The notes under the pieces are model-generated. The model did no database searches, was not told the origin of the DNA, and worked only from the letters and a program-made list of their open reading frames with translations. From Globomyces pollinis-pini (lineage: Eukaryota; Chytridiomycota; Chytridiomycetes; Rhizophydiales; Globomycetaceae), in contig MU621561.1 of assembly GCA_025399215.1 (NCBI GenBank), positions 1-10,227 of the forward strand: a stretch of 10,227 nucleotides of DNA, written 5' to 3'. Both the position numbers and the translations under genes were made by a program. Positions 1 through 7,687 of the stretch are shown here, piece by piece (the stretch's first letter is position 1; each line of letters begins with the position of its first letter).

Positions 1-158
1 TTTGTAAGGCTTTAATAATTGCACTGGATTAATGTTCTGTTTTTATGTTATTTGGTCTCTTACCTATTGATGTACCTCAAAAATATTATGCTTTTCACGT
101 AGATATAATATTGAAAGTACTGCTGAAATTAGGTTAAACTGTTGTGTTATTTCCAGAG

Positions 159-186
159 GTTTGGTCGCGTATATAATTTTGAATTA
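159..186 (+). promoter_or_regulatory. Upstream element shared with the third F-box/LRR gene
   Basis: The 28 bases around TCGCGTATAT match 9634-9661 at 23 of 28 positions without gaps, counted by eye. The core lies 249 nt before the ATG here and 214 nt before the ATG of the third copy. I did not find it upstream of the second copy. CpG-containing runs are rare in this AT-rich DNA, which makes chance less likely. It may be a promoter element or merely residual duplicated sequence. Confidence 0.4.
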
Positions 187-391
187 CCTATATCGAATAA
201 TCGATTTCCAAATCTGCAAGTATTCTAGTTCACAGTTCGTTCACGTTCCATTGAAATTATCACCACATTTTGTTTGATAATCCCTACTAATTTCAGTTCT
301 CGGTTGAGAATATTTAAGAGCATCTTCAATATATTTCTAAATTGTTTTATCATATTATAAAGTGAATGCTGGAGATTTGGTAACTATTTAA

Positions 392-413
392 TTTTTGACC
401 TTTTTGAAAGACA
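392..413 (+). promoter_or_regulatory. Conserved leader before the start codon, copy 1
   Basis: A T-run, then GACCTTTTT, then GAAAG sits immediately before the ATG. The same order (T-run, AACCTT, purine-rich, ATGG) precedes the other two F-box/LRR genes at 7728-7750 and 9835-9853. It fixes the ATG at 414 as the likely start. An alternative reading is the 3' end of a 5'-leader intron: GTAACT at 380 and AG at 409-410 would give a 31-nt intron, within the size range of the other introns here. Confidence 0.45.
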
Positions 414-2168
414 ATGGACAAAATCACAATCATGCAACGAATGGAACAGATAGGAATGAAATGGGAAGATCTATTGTATGTGTTGGGAATAGAGGAATCA
501 GAATTAGCCGATTTATTGGAGATAATTGAGGAGAGTTCGTTGGAGAAGTATGCATCTGCTATACATTTCGATAAACTACCACTGGATATTGTTATACAAG
601 CTACAAATTATTTAGATTCGAATGATGCTCTAAAATTATCATCTTGCTGTAAACAACTTGTCCCACTTCGGCGATACATATTTGGAAACAGACGACAGTT
701 GGTGTTGGGATCTGCAATTGAATGCATACCTCAGTTCATCAAGGACTATACTCAAAGGATCAAAATCTTAAAGTTTACGGATAATCCATGTGACGAAAAT
801 AAGTTGAAACTACACTGTAACCTGATGGAAACGTTCGCGGACGTTAGAGAAATAGATATCCACTATAGGGGATGTTTTGATATTGAATTGCTATCCAAAT
901 TTAATCACCTTCAAAAACTGCATATGAATACAATTGGGATAAAGGATTTATCAGCTATTTCTAGATTCAAATATCTTCAAGACTTGGACATTAGAGATGA
1001 CAGCTTTCGATTATCAACTGAATTCAATACATTAGATATGTCACTATTATGCCCTTTACTTCATCTTCGAAAATTAACAATTGCTTACAGAACTTTAGCT
1101 AATATTCCAGCGACTTCCAACATAATCCACCTTGAAGACCTGAAATTAGTCAAAACAAATATCAATAGTGTTTCAGATTTAGCACCATTAGTTAACCTTA
1201 TCAACCTTAATATTCGATTCAGTCCTATATCAGATATCAAAATATTAAAAAACATGAAGAGATTGAAAACCTTGAAATTAACAACCATGAAACCATTTGT
1301 CATTGACACTGAACCTTTAGTGCATTTCCACAACCTTGTCCACCTCGAATTATCTCGTTATCAAATCTCTGACATATCGTTTCTATCTTGTCTTCTATGT
1401 CTTAAGTGGCTATCACTAGTACAAAACGATATTTCTAATTTAGCACCATTGCAATTATTATCAAATCTGGAGTATCTGAATTTGTCAGAAAATAACATCA
1501 CAGATTTGTCGGGTTTGTCTAACTTGATCAAATTGAAAACGTTACGTTTAAATGAAAATAATATTGACGATATATCTTTTTTGCAATATCTAGTCGAATT
1601 GAATGACCTCAATCTGAATTCAAACTCTATTGTTGACATATTACCAGTAGCTGGTTTGTACAGATTGGAAACATTGGATCTCGGTAAAAATCAAATTAAA
1701 GATTGTCATGCCTTAGCTGGTTTAGTCGGTTTGAAAGAATTGGTTTTATGTGAAAATCAGATATCCTGTCTAGACCCATTACGAGGTTTACCATTACTTC
1801 ACACTTTAGATGTAGAAGGTAATGAAATCTCTTATATCTCCTCACTCTCAATGCTCATTAGACTTAAGGATCTAGATCTTTCTTCAAACAATTTATCTAA
1901 TATCAGTGCTTTATCTGAGTTGGTCAATCTGACAAGATTAAAATTAGATTTTAATGACATCAAAGATATCACTCCACTATATAACTTGACTTCCTTGTCC
2001 GAATTGACGATTGCATTCAACAAAATATCTTCTATTTGGACTCTCACCCATCTACCGAACTTATTTTATGTAAACGTGAAGGGTAATTCCATACATGATC
2101 GGGAACCATTGGATATACTCAATGAGAGGAGTTTTATCGTAGATGATGGCACAAACGAAGAAGTTTAA
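414..2168 (+). CDS. F-box/leucine-rich-repeat protein, copy 1
   Basis: This is an intronless gene of 584 residues. Residues about 5-38 form a predicted three-helix, helix-turn-helix-like segment (GMKWEDLLYVLGIEESEL). Residues about 50-95 are an F-box (HFDKLPLDIVIQATNYLD, then LKLSSCCKQL), the fold that binds Skp1 in SCF ubiquitin ligases. From about residue 140 to 575 run roughly 17 leucine-rich repeats of about 22 residues, of the SDS22/internalin-like type (LxxLxxLxLxxNxIxDIxxL), a curved protein-binding surface. There is no signal peptide or membrane segment, so it is probably cytosolic or nuclear. The likely role is target recognition for ubiquitination, inferred from the architecture; the target is unknown. 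The start is supported by the leader shared with its paralogues. An AATAAA lies 52 nt after the stop. It is paralogous over its whole length to the gene at 7742. Confidence 0.9.
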   Translation: MDKITIMQRMEQIGMKWEDLLYVLGIEESELADLLEIIEESSLEKYASAIHFDKLPLDIVIQATNYLDSNDALKLSSCCKQLVPLRRYIFGNRRQLVLGSAIECIPQFIKDYTQRIKILKFTDNPCDENKLKLHCNLMETFADVREIDIHYRGCFDIELLSKFNHLQKLHMNTIGIKDLSAISRFKYLQDLDIRDDSFRLSTEFNTLDMSLLCPLLHLRKLTIAYRTLANIPATSNIIHLEDLKLVKTNINSVSDLAPLVNLINLNIRFSPISDIKILKNMKRLKTLKLTTMKPFVIDTEPLVHFHNLVHLELSRYQISDISFLSCLLCLKWLSLVQNDISNLAPLQLLSNLEYLNLSENNITDLSGLSNLIKLKTLRLNENNIDDISFLQYLVELNDLNLNSNSIVDILPVAGLYRLETLDLGKNQIKDCHALAGLVGLKELVLCENQISCLDPLRGLPLLHTLDVEGNEISYISSLSMLIRLKDLDLSSNNLSNISALSELVNLTRLKLDFNDIKDITPLYNLTSLSELTIAFNKISSIWTLTHLPNLFYVNVKGNSIHDREPLDILNERSFIVDDGTNEEV

Positions 2169-2711
2169 AGATCAAATGATATTGATGACTGGATCAATAC
2201 TGAATTACTGATTAAAGCGAATAAAATGATTTAATTATTCATTTCAGAACAAGCTAATATGCCCTAAGATTTAAGATTGGACACCTGATCCCCTAGATAA
2301 ATGGAATTCGATGGAATAGAGTTCGATGTGAAAGATCCGTTAGACATGAAGAGAATATTGGAAATGCTCAAATATTGATGAGTAGGTGGGCTTAGGTGGG
2401 CCTTGGTATTTATAATGTAACATTCTGTTGTGATTACGAGTGCTATTGATTGATGGTTGATATTGATCAATTATTGAGTGATGTTTAAACAGTTGAATAT
2501 TATGTTCTTCTTCTGTTAGTGGTAGTATACAGCAAGGTATTGTGAGAAAATAAATAAATCCATAGCACAGCGTCATAACTGATGGCGAAAGGTAGAATTC
2601 AAACTTGCTAAGCCTTTAAGCCTGTAATCCATTCACTTTAAGAACCACCAATATTCGCTTCTAATGCTTTTCGTGATATCGTTTGTATCATAGTTCAAAC
2701 TAACGCAACAG
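2169..2711. other. Intergenic region, no supported gene
   Basis: It follows the first F-box/LRR gene. AATAAA at 2220-2225 is the probable poly(A) signal of that gene. Short open frames exist on both strands: plus 2301-2378, 25 codons, and minus 2576-2340, 78 codons. None shows a recognisable domain, and none joins to another frame through an intron with the usual GTAA start. A small multi-exon gene could still hide here, as FHIT does further on. Confidence 0.5.
2220..2225 (+). terminator. Probable poly(A) signal of F-box/LRR copy 1
   Basis: A canonical AATAAA sits 52 nt after the TAA stop at 2166-2168. Similar hexamers follow two other plus-strand genes at 6122 and 7564. The motif is common in AT-rich DNA, so this is a positional call. 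Confidence 0.5.
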
Positions 2712-2891
2712 ATGATAAGTCCAGGAAGTCAACATGGCATTTTTAAAGATCCAGAAATGACTGAATTGAAGAGATTTTGGAATACCACGAATTTAGAAGT
2801 GACTAAATCAAAGGGAATTGTGAATAGAAACGTGCCTTTTTTTCGCCTGTTGGATCAAGTTGTCCAACCATCTTCTAGGATGAGTAAATAA
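2712..2891 (+). CDS. Candidate small protein of 59 residues, unknown function
   Basis: ATG at 2712 opens a 59-residue frame (it begins MISPGSQHGIFKDPEMTELK) with a charged and aromatic composition and codon choice like the neighbouring genes (TTG, AGA, GGA, CCA, GAA). I do not recognise it. AACTAACGCAACAG directly before the ATG looks like a branch site and 3' splice site, so a 5'-leader intron or an upstream exon is possible. Near the end, GTAAAT at 2884 and AG at 2909-2910 would give a 27-nt intron and a longer tail ending in FRFDFIL. The antisense strand also has short frames, so the strand is not certain. It lies 236 nt upstream of the CNBD gene on the same strand. Confidence 0.35.
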   Translation: MISPGSQHGIFKDPEMTELKRFWNTTNLEVTKSKGIVNRNVPFFRLLDQVVQPSSRMSK

Positions 2892-3127
2892 GAAATACCA
2901 TCGATAAAAGGGTTATAGAATACATGATACGTAGTAGATTTCGTTTTGATTTCATTCTCTAATTTTTAATTTCGTGAATTGCAAGGACACTTGATCCATG
3001 ATTTAAAAGTGCTTATTTACCAACTTTAGAAGGAAAGTGTATGAGTACATTATTAGAGTGATGTATGTTTATACAATGAATCATCAATGTACGTCACCCA
3101 AATTGATTTTCCAAACTTAACTATAGA

Positions 3128-6113
3128 ATGAATTTCAAAGCTATTGACGGAAATACTTTATCATTAACTACTGATAATCAAACGTTAAAAACAATAGAAC
3201 ATCGACTGAAAACACGAAAATCTCCAAGCAAAACTCCCCGACAGCCTGATTCAAAGCAATTGGATACAAATTTAATTATACATCCTGGAGCAAATCATGA
3301 AGTTGAGATAAAACAAACTGATGAAAGTCTGAAATTAGGTAACTTCTAATCATTTATAGTTTAGAAAAACGTGGACATACCAAAGTCGTTAGACCGAAAT
3401 CAGGATTGAAAGACGCAGAATTCCATGGATCAATTACCATATTGCCTAGTTTAGGGAAAAAACAAACAGATATTCATTCTTCAACTGATCAACTAATTAT
3501 ATCAGAACCTGAAAAACCTTTACTAAGGTCGAGAGTTGCAGTAAAACGAAGAGTCATAAAAGATGAGGCATCAATGGAAGTGTTAACTACAGCAAGAGAA
3601 GGTTTGCATCATTCTAATCTTCATGGAGTGAATGAAAGTAACACCTCACCAACAATATCAAGAGAAAATGAATTGAATACCATAAGTTCTCCAAAGTCAA
3701 AGAGAAAAGATGATCATAATATTTTGCACCATCATGATTTGAGCTCTATGAAAGATGCGCTAAATAATGTGCAATCAAATTACTTAAAACAACCAAAAGA
3801 ACGAGATTTAGTAAACTCACAACCACCCAATACAATAGCAAGCAATCAGAGGCAAGACATAAACTCAAAGAAACATGATGAACCATCAGATGAAAAACAC
3901 AAACGAAGGAACCTGAAGTCAATGATTCAAAATTTGGATATAATATCTAACAAAAAATCAGAGGAAATATCAAAGACCATATCAACTCCAGAAGATCCCT
4001 TAAAAATCAAAAGTCCAACCATAATGAGAAACGCACGGAACTCTGTGACCGAAGAGGGTAAAATTTCTCCAGTTGCTGTGAATGAAGGCAACCTTAAATT
4101 GCGGTCTAAATCGTTCAAGGCAACTATAGAACCAGCAAGTGACGGAGATAGCGCAGCGACATCAAAGAGACCTAATCTCACATTAATGATCGAAGAGCAC
4201 AATAAACGTCTATCAATTAATGGAGATGCTCAAAAAGATACTGCTATGACATCCCTTGGTCGAATATCAGCCGATATTGAAGGGGGTCAATCTGCCTTAA
4301 AAGCGAGGAGAAGTATTTTAGACACAGATAGTTTGTCCCCAAATCCAATGATATTTCAACGTTCTTCTACTATACGATTTGTTGAATCGTCTGGAGAAGC
4401 AAAAGATCGACTTGTGGTTACTAAAGCAGATATACAGGCCCAAAGGCAGAAATCTATTGCAGGTCGAAAATCAATAAGAACAGTGAATGATGAAGCTATG
4501 AAGAGTATCACATCACCAACAGTATCATCCGAGAAGGAAGATTCTGGAAAGAAATCCGCTGCATTAAGGAAATCATCCACCATTAAGAATTTTCAAGGTA
4601 ACGCACCGAAACCAAGTGCCGCAATGTATGGGAAAATGTTCAAGAATTGGAAAACTGTGTTGGTTTATGCTAAATTTGGAGTTTCTCTGGTAAAAAGATT
4701 CAGGGTAATGAATACTCATATTAAACATTTTGTGTAGGTTGTTGGTGCGAGATTAAGTCACATTTTAGAAATACCTTTAAAAGATAATGGACAGATGGCT
4801 TTTATTATGCAGATGTATAAAGCCTCTACTGATGCTTCTTTATCAAAAAAGGTAATACTTTATTAGTAATGAAATAGATTAATCAATTATTGGACCCATC
4901 ACTTCCTAGAAATCGAGAATTACTAAACAACATTGACAAACTATTAAGCTACAGACTAAAATCATTTGCATTATTTCAATTAGAGAAACGAATGAAATTG
5001 TGTAAAGTGATGAGAGTAAGTTGAATTTTTTCTAATTCTTTTAGTATGAACAACATCCCGGGGTAAACTTTTTTTTGAATTAAATGTAGAAAATGTTAAT
5101 TTGTAAAGAAGGTCAAAAAGCTCTAAATTTTTACTTTATTTTAAGTGGAAAAGTGGAAATATTTTCAATTAAAGATGGTCTGAGAACAAGAGTAAGAATG
5201 TAGTTATTCTCATCTACCAGTTGAATGTAATGAATGCTGGAGATTGTCTGGGAAGACTTCAATTGGTGAATGATGTGAGAATGGCATCTATTGCCACCCT
5301 TACAGATACTGAATTTTTAGTGGTAGATAAAGGTAAATCAATTACTTATTTCATAAAATAGCTGAATTTGCTTCGGTAATGTTTTGAATCTTCTAATTAT
5401 ATCGTAGGTGTCCCAAGTTCAAACCGACATGGAATTACAAGATCAATTACTTCAACTATCAAAGTTAGAACACTTTAGGAAACATCCAGACTTTCTCAAA
5501 CAAACCAATACATTATTCGACCTTTGTGTTTATTCAACGAATGATACAATTTTGACTGAAGGTGGTGCAGAGCATAGAGTCCATTTTATTCTACAAGGAT
5601 CTTGCAAATGCGTTAAAAAGATACCATTTATACAGAAAAAGACTGCAAGTAAGGAGTTAAGTATTATGGAACCTGGACAGGTAATTGGAAATAATGAAGA
5701 GCTTGTTGAACATTTGTTCATTATACAAGAGCTTGATACTTCTGATCACTTTCCGTAAGAATGATTCAAAATTGATCTGTAGTGGAATCTCAATTGATGC
5801 TCGTGAAGCTAACAAAACTCACAATGACCCAGATAACGCAGATCATTTGATTCCAGGATATGGCGGGGCAGAATCAGATTTTGACCCCACTTTAGTAGAA
5901 TACTCTGTTATAGCAACGTCAAGAGTGGAAGTGGCAAGCATACCTCGTGTTGACTATATCAAATATGCTACACAGGATATGATCGAGGAGACGCTGCATC
6001 AAAAGAATCTATATAATGTTTCTATAAAAGAAGTTCAATTGAGTTTCTTGGAGAAAATGAATTGGGACAATTTCAAGAAAAATGTAGTGGGCAAAATACC
6101 AAAACGAAAATAA
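3128..6113 (+). CDS. Protein with two cyclic-nucleotide-binding-like domains (CNBD2-like), ten exons
   Basis: Exons: 3128-3338, 3365-4704, 4738-4851, 4878-5015, 5045-5062, 5090-5191, 5221-5332, 5362-5375, 5408-5754, 5783-6113. The nine introns are 26-33 nt, all GTAA to AG; joined, they give 908 residues ending in TAA. Residues 1 to about 475 are basic, Ser/Lys-rich and probably disordered, with Arg/Lys-Ser sites such as GRKSIRT. A helical stretch follows (MYGKMFKNWKTVLVYAKFGV), then CNBD 1 at about 595-690 (FYFILSGKVEIFS; GDCLGRLQLV; RMASIATLTD) and CNBD 2 at about 705-870 (VHFILQGSCKCVKK). CNBD 1 keeps the phosphate-binding Arg661, but the Glu that normally follows the Gly in the phosphate-binding cassette is Arg653. 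CNBD 2 has Gly-Asn there and a long insert of about 50 residues. The order resembles the CNBD2 family linked to sperm and flagella, so a flagellar or cAMP-signalling role is an inference and nucleotide binding is doubtful. Confidence 0.85.
5045..5062 (+). other. 18-nt micro-exon of the CNBD gene
   Basis: Exon 5 encodes six residues (YEQHPG) at the start of the first cyclic-nucleotide-binding domain, between introns of 29 nt (5016-5044) and 27 nt (5063-5089). The upstream intron has TTCTAAT as a probable branch site. Both junctions are phase 0. The downstream intron is a multiple of three in length but contains an in-frame TAA. Confidence 0.75.
5362..5375 (+). other. 14-nt micro-exon of the CNBD gene
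   Basis: Exon 8 completes an Ala codon and adds EFAS, the end of the first cyclic-nucleotide-binding domain. It lies between a 29-nt phase-1 intron (5333-5361) and a 32-nt phase-0 intron (5376-5407) with CTTCTAATTATATCGTAG at its 3' end. Skipping the exon would shift the frame. Confidence 0.75.
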
Positions 6114-6211
6114 TGTTATCCAATAAATAGTTTCAAATAATGCAAAACCTTATTCTGCAATTCGTGGCATTTCAAAAAGAGTTTATAACCAGTTGGTATC
6201 AATTTCATTGA
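6114..6211. other. Tail-to-tail spacer with poly(A) signal
   Basis: Ninety-eight nucleotides separate the stop of the CNBD gene (plus) from the stop of the FHIT gene (minus). AATAAA at 6122-6127 suits the plus-strand gene. The minus strand has only a variant AATAAG. With so short a spacer, the two transcripts probably overlap at their 3' ends. Confidence 0.6.
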
Positions 6212-6907
6212 TTATTCCCATATATTGTCATATTGTTTGAACATTTTACGATAAATGGCCGCTTCATTTGCCATTTCGTTTGGTTCGCGTGCAACTCGAT
6301 CTGCATCTACTCTTTTCAACTCTTTCCCTAATTCCTTTTCTTTACGTTCAATTTCCGGATAGATATCATCGTTTTCTAACCAATCACCTGTCCTTCTTGG
6401 AATTAGATGGATATGAACATGAGGGACCGTTTGCCCAGCTTTTGGACCATCCTTTTATAAGTATTATGATTTTTCAATTACTTGAACGGTTATTGTCATT
6501 GATTCTGCTTTGTGAAATTCTAAGGATTGTTAATAGTTTACTCCTTATACTTTCAATTTCAGTGGATATTAATTGAGCTGATTGAAACATATCAGAAACT
6601 TCATCTGGGAGTAAGTAATGCTAACATACCAGGTGTTAAATTAGTAACTCGGTCTACAACTCTCCGACTTATCACCAAAACATCTATAAACTATTCAAAA
6701 CCATTCAATTATTTTACGACCACTAAGTTCAAATTTGGTTGAGTTGAATTTACCTTAAAAACGTTAGTGTTGAACTATGTTACGGAACTACTGGCTTTAA
6801 ATTCACCAATCCAAATGAATATTTTGAAGTGAAACTAAACATGAATTTTTGGTTCTTTACAAGATTTCACTAGCTCGAATGGTATGAGGTCCAAATAGTA
6901 ATTTCAT
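6212..6907 (-). CDS. FHIT: FHIT-type HIT-family hydrolase (diadenosine triphosphatase), seven exons
   Basis: Exons on the minus strand: 6907-6861, 6834-6784, 6722-6718, 6683-6630, 6604-6542, 6519-6482, 6451-6212. Joined they give 498 nt, 165 residues. The family hydrolyses Ap3A-type dinucleotides to AMP and ADP. Motifs in order: MKLLFGPHTI at the N-terminus, FGLVNLKPVVPGHVLV at about 20-38, then SMTITVQDGPKAGQTVPHVH followed by IHLIPR. The HIT triad is His97-Val-His99-Ile-His101, with the catalytic nucleophile expected at His99, and Gln86 upstream. NDDIY at 113-117 matches the tyrosine-containing loop of animal FHIT. The C-terminal tail is somewhat longer than in the human protein of 147 residues. 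Introns are 26, 61, 34, 25, 22 and 30 nt. Conservation across every junction supports the model. It is convergent with the CNBD gene and divergent from the gene at 7009. Confidence 0.93.
6718..6722 (-). other. FHIT: 5-nt micro-exon of FHIT
   Basis: The bases TGGTC on the minus strand lie between AG at 6724-6723 and GT at 6717-6716. With two bases from exon 2 (CC) and two from exon 4 (AT) they make CCT GGT CAT, the Pro-Gly-His of the invariant PGHVLV motif. Without these five bases the reading frame and the motif are both lost. Because the restored residues are exactly those conserved in the family, the call does not rest on splice consensus alone. Confidence 0.85.
6723..6783 (-). other. FHIT: 61-nt FHIT intron readable as two introns end to end
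   Basis: The intron starts GTAACA at 6783 and ends CTTAG at 6723. In the middle, TTTTTAAG ends at 6754 and GTAAATTC begins at 6753, so a 3' splice site is followed directly by a 5' splice site. The two halves are 30 and 31 nt, both of the usual size here, and the first half contains ACACTAAC as a probable branch site. Removal may be in one step or in two successive steps. Confidence 0.6.
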
Positions 6908-7008
6908 AATTTTACTCAAAAGAAAATCACGCTTTTTAACCAACAGTATAACAAGTCACTCGAACTAACTGAAAGGTTTGAACTTTTAGCTAAATACAAA
7001 TCAAAGTA
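6908..7008. promoter_or_regulatory. Divergent promoter region between FHIT and the gene at 7009
   Basis: Only 101 nt separate the FHIT start codon (minus, 6907) from the start codon of the plus-strand gene, so both promoters and both leaders lie here, or each extends into the opposite gene. The stretch is AT-rich. No specific factor site can be named from sequence alone. Confidence 0.55.
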
Positions 7009-7559
7009 ATGGAATTTTTGAAGCGACTGAAATCGGAGGAATCTGTATCTTCACAAACATCTGGGACTATGCAATTCACGGATGACTTTGAAACACTCCC
7101 AGAGTATGACATAGAGAAAAAGGATGGGAAGTCTATTAGCGCATATCCTCGCGAATTACATCAAAGAACTGGTATTGACTTACCAAGACGTGTAAACCAA
7201 ATCTAGTTAATTCTTAGCAAATAGATTTGGTTTCAACTGATAGAATCACATACATGAATAAGTTGAAGTCTTATTCTCAAACAAGATCTAATGTACATAA
7301 GAAACAGGTTCAGTGTTGGCCCAGGAACCCTTCAACGTTGGGATTATCAGGTCTAAATCCAAGCAAATTGATTCATAAAGATACTTGGGATAACTTGGAT
7401 AGTCAAGCAACACTTTATTCAAGTAATCGAATACCAAAATGCCAACCACAAAAGAATAAGCGTTTACGGTTATCGTACATCTGCCATAGCGAAGAAGATA
7501 CAATAGACTACCCATTTATCCAAATGGCCTTGGCACTGAAGACAGTAGTCAAAGATTGA
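7009..7559 (+). CDS. Hypothetical protein of 174 residues, two exons
   Basis: Exon 1 is 7009-7191 and exon 2 is 7218-7559. The intron (7192-7217) is 26 nt, starts GTAAAC, ends TTCTTAG, is phase 0, and carries an in-frame TAG. The next AG, at 7224, leads into a stop, which decides the acceptor. The start is the first ATG after an in-frame TAA at 6991. I do not recognise the product. It is basic, hydrophilic, without a membrane segment or signal peptide, with an acidic patch near residues 24-40 (FTDDFETLPEYDIEKKD) and a Lys/Arg/Gln-rich stretch near residue 145. AATAAA at 7564-7569 follows the stop. It shares a promoter region with FHIT, but that alone does not show a shared function. Confidence 0.7.
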
Positions 7560-7563
7560 TTCG

Positions 7564-7569
7564 AATAAA
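7564..7569 (+). terminator. Probable poly(A) signal of the gene at 7009
   Basis: AATAAA begins five bases after the TGA stop at 7557-7559, which would imply a very short 3' untranslated region. A second A-rich run, AAATAAG, follows at about 7600. Confidence 0.45.
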
Positions 7570-7687
7570 AGACTTGAGGTTACTATTCCTATCCAATCTA
7601 AATAAGAGCACCAGTTAACACGTTCTTATTGAATACCCGTTAAAGTCACTAGAGACAAATTCCTCTCCATGAATTAGAGCTTCGACT

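Larger units (their letters stand above)
1..413. other. Non-coding region upstream of the first F-box/LRR gene
   Basis: I see no convincing reading frame on either strand; stops are frequent in all frames. The stretch is AT-rich and probably holds the promoter and 5' leader of the gene at 414. Two pieces recur upstream of a paralogue: a 28-nt element at 159-186 and the leader at 392-413, each listed separately. No TATA box can be singled out against the AT-rich background. The first 150 bases could belong to the 3' end of an unseen neighbour, but nothing shows this. Confidence 0.6.

Noticed and set aside
1085..1639. Minus-strand ORFs 1085-1333 and 1361-1639
   Set aside because: They are antisense shadows of the leucine-rich repeats; similar shadows appear at the matching places in copy 2 (8386-8658, 8818-9009).
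2301..2378. Plus-strand 25-codon frame MEFDGIEFDVKDPLDMKRIL...
   Set aside because: The composition looks protein-like, but it is bounded by TAA and TGA, no plausible intron extends it, and it is too short to call alone.
2340..2576. Minus-strand 78-residue frame, with a presequence-like MIQTISRKALEANIGG frame just upstream on the same strand (from 2690)
   Set aside because: The two frames cannot be joined by an intron with the GTAA start seen elsewhere here, there is no recognised domain, and the plus strand is also partly open. A small mitochondrial protein remains possible but is not supported.
3339..3359. 21-nt version of the first CNBD intron, ending at the earlier TATAG
   Set aside because: It leads to an immediate TAG in the next codons. 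Only the acceptor at 3363-3364 (26 nt) restores the long frame.
3927..4583. Minus-strand ORFs 3927-4202 and 4356-4583
   Set aside because: They are antisense to the second exon of the CNBD gene, which continues in frame through both and joins to conserved domains.
4705..4737. Last eleven codons of the long frame that ends at 4737, as true C-terminus of the CNBD gene
   Set aside because: The segment is a 33-nt GT-AG intron, and the next exon continues in phase into the cyclic-nucleotide-binding domains.
6268..6742. Two plus-strand ORFs, 6268-6576 and 6527-6742
   Set aside because: They are antisense to the FHIT exons and introns, have no domain, and the minus strand gives a full conserved protein over the same bases.
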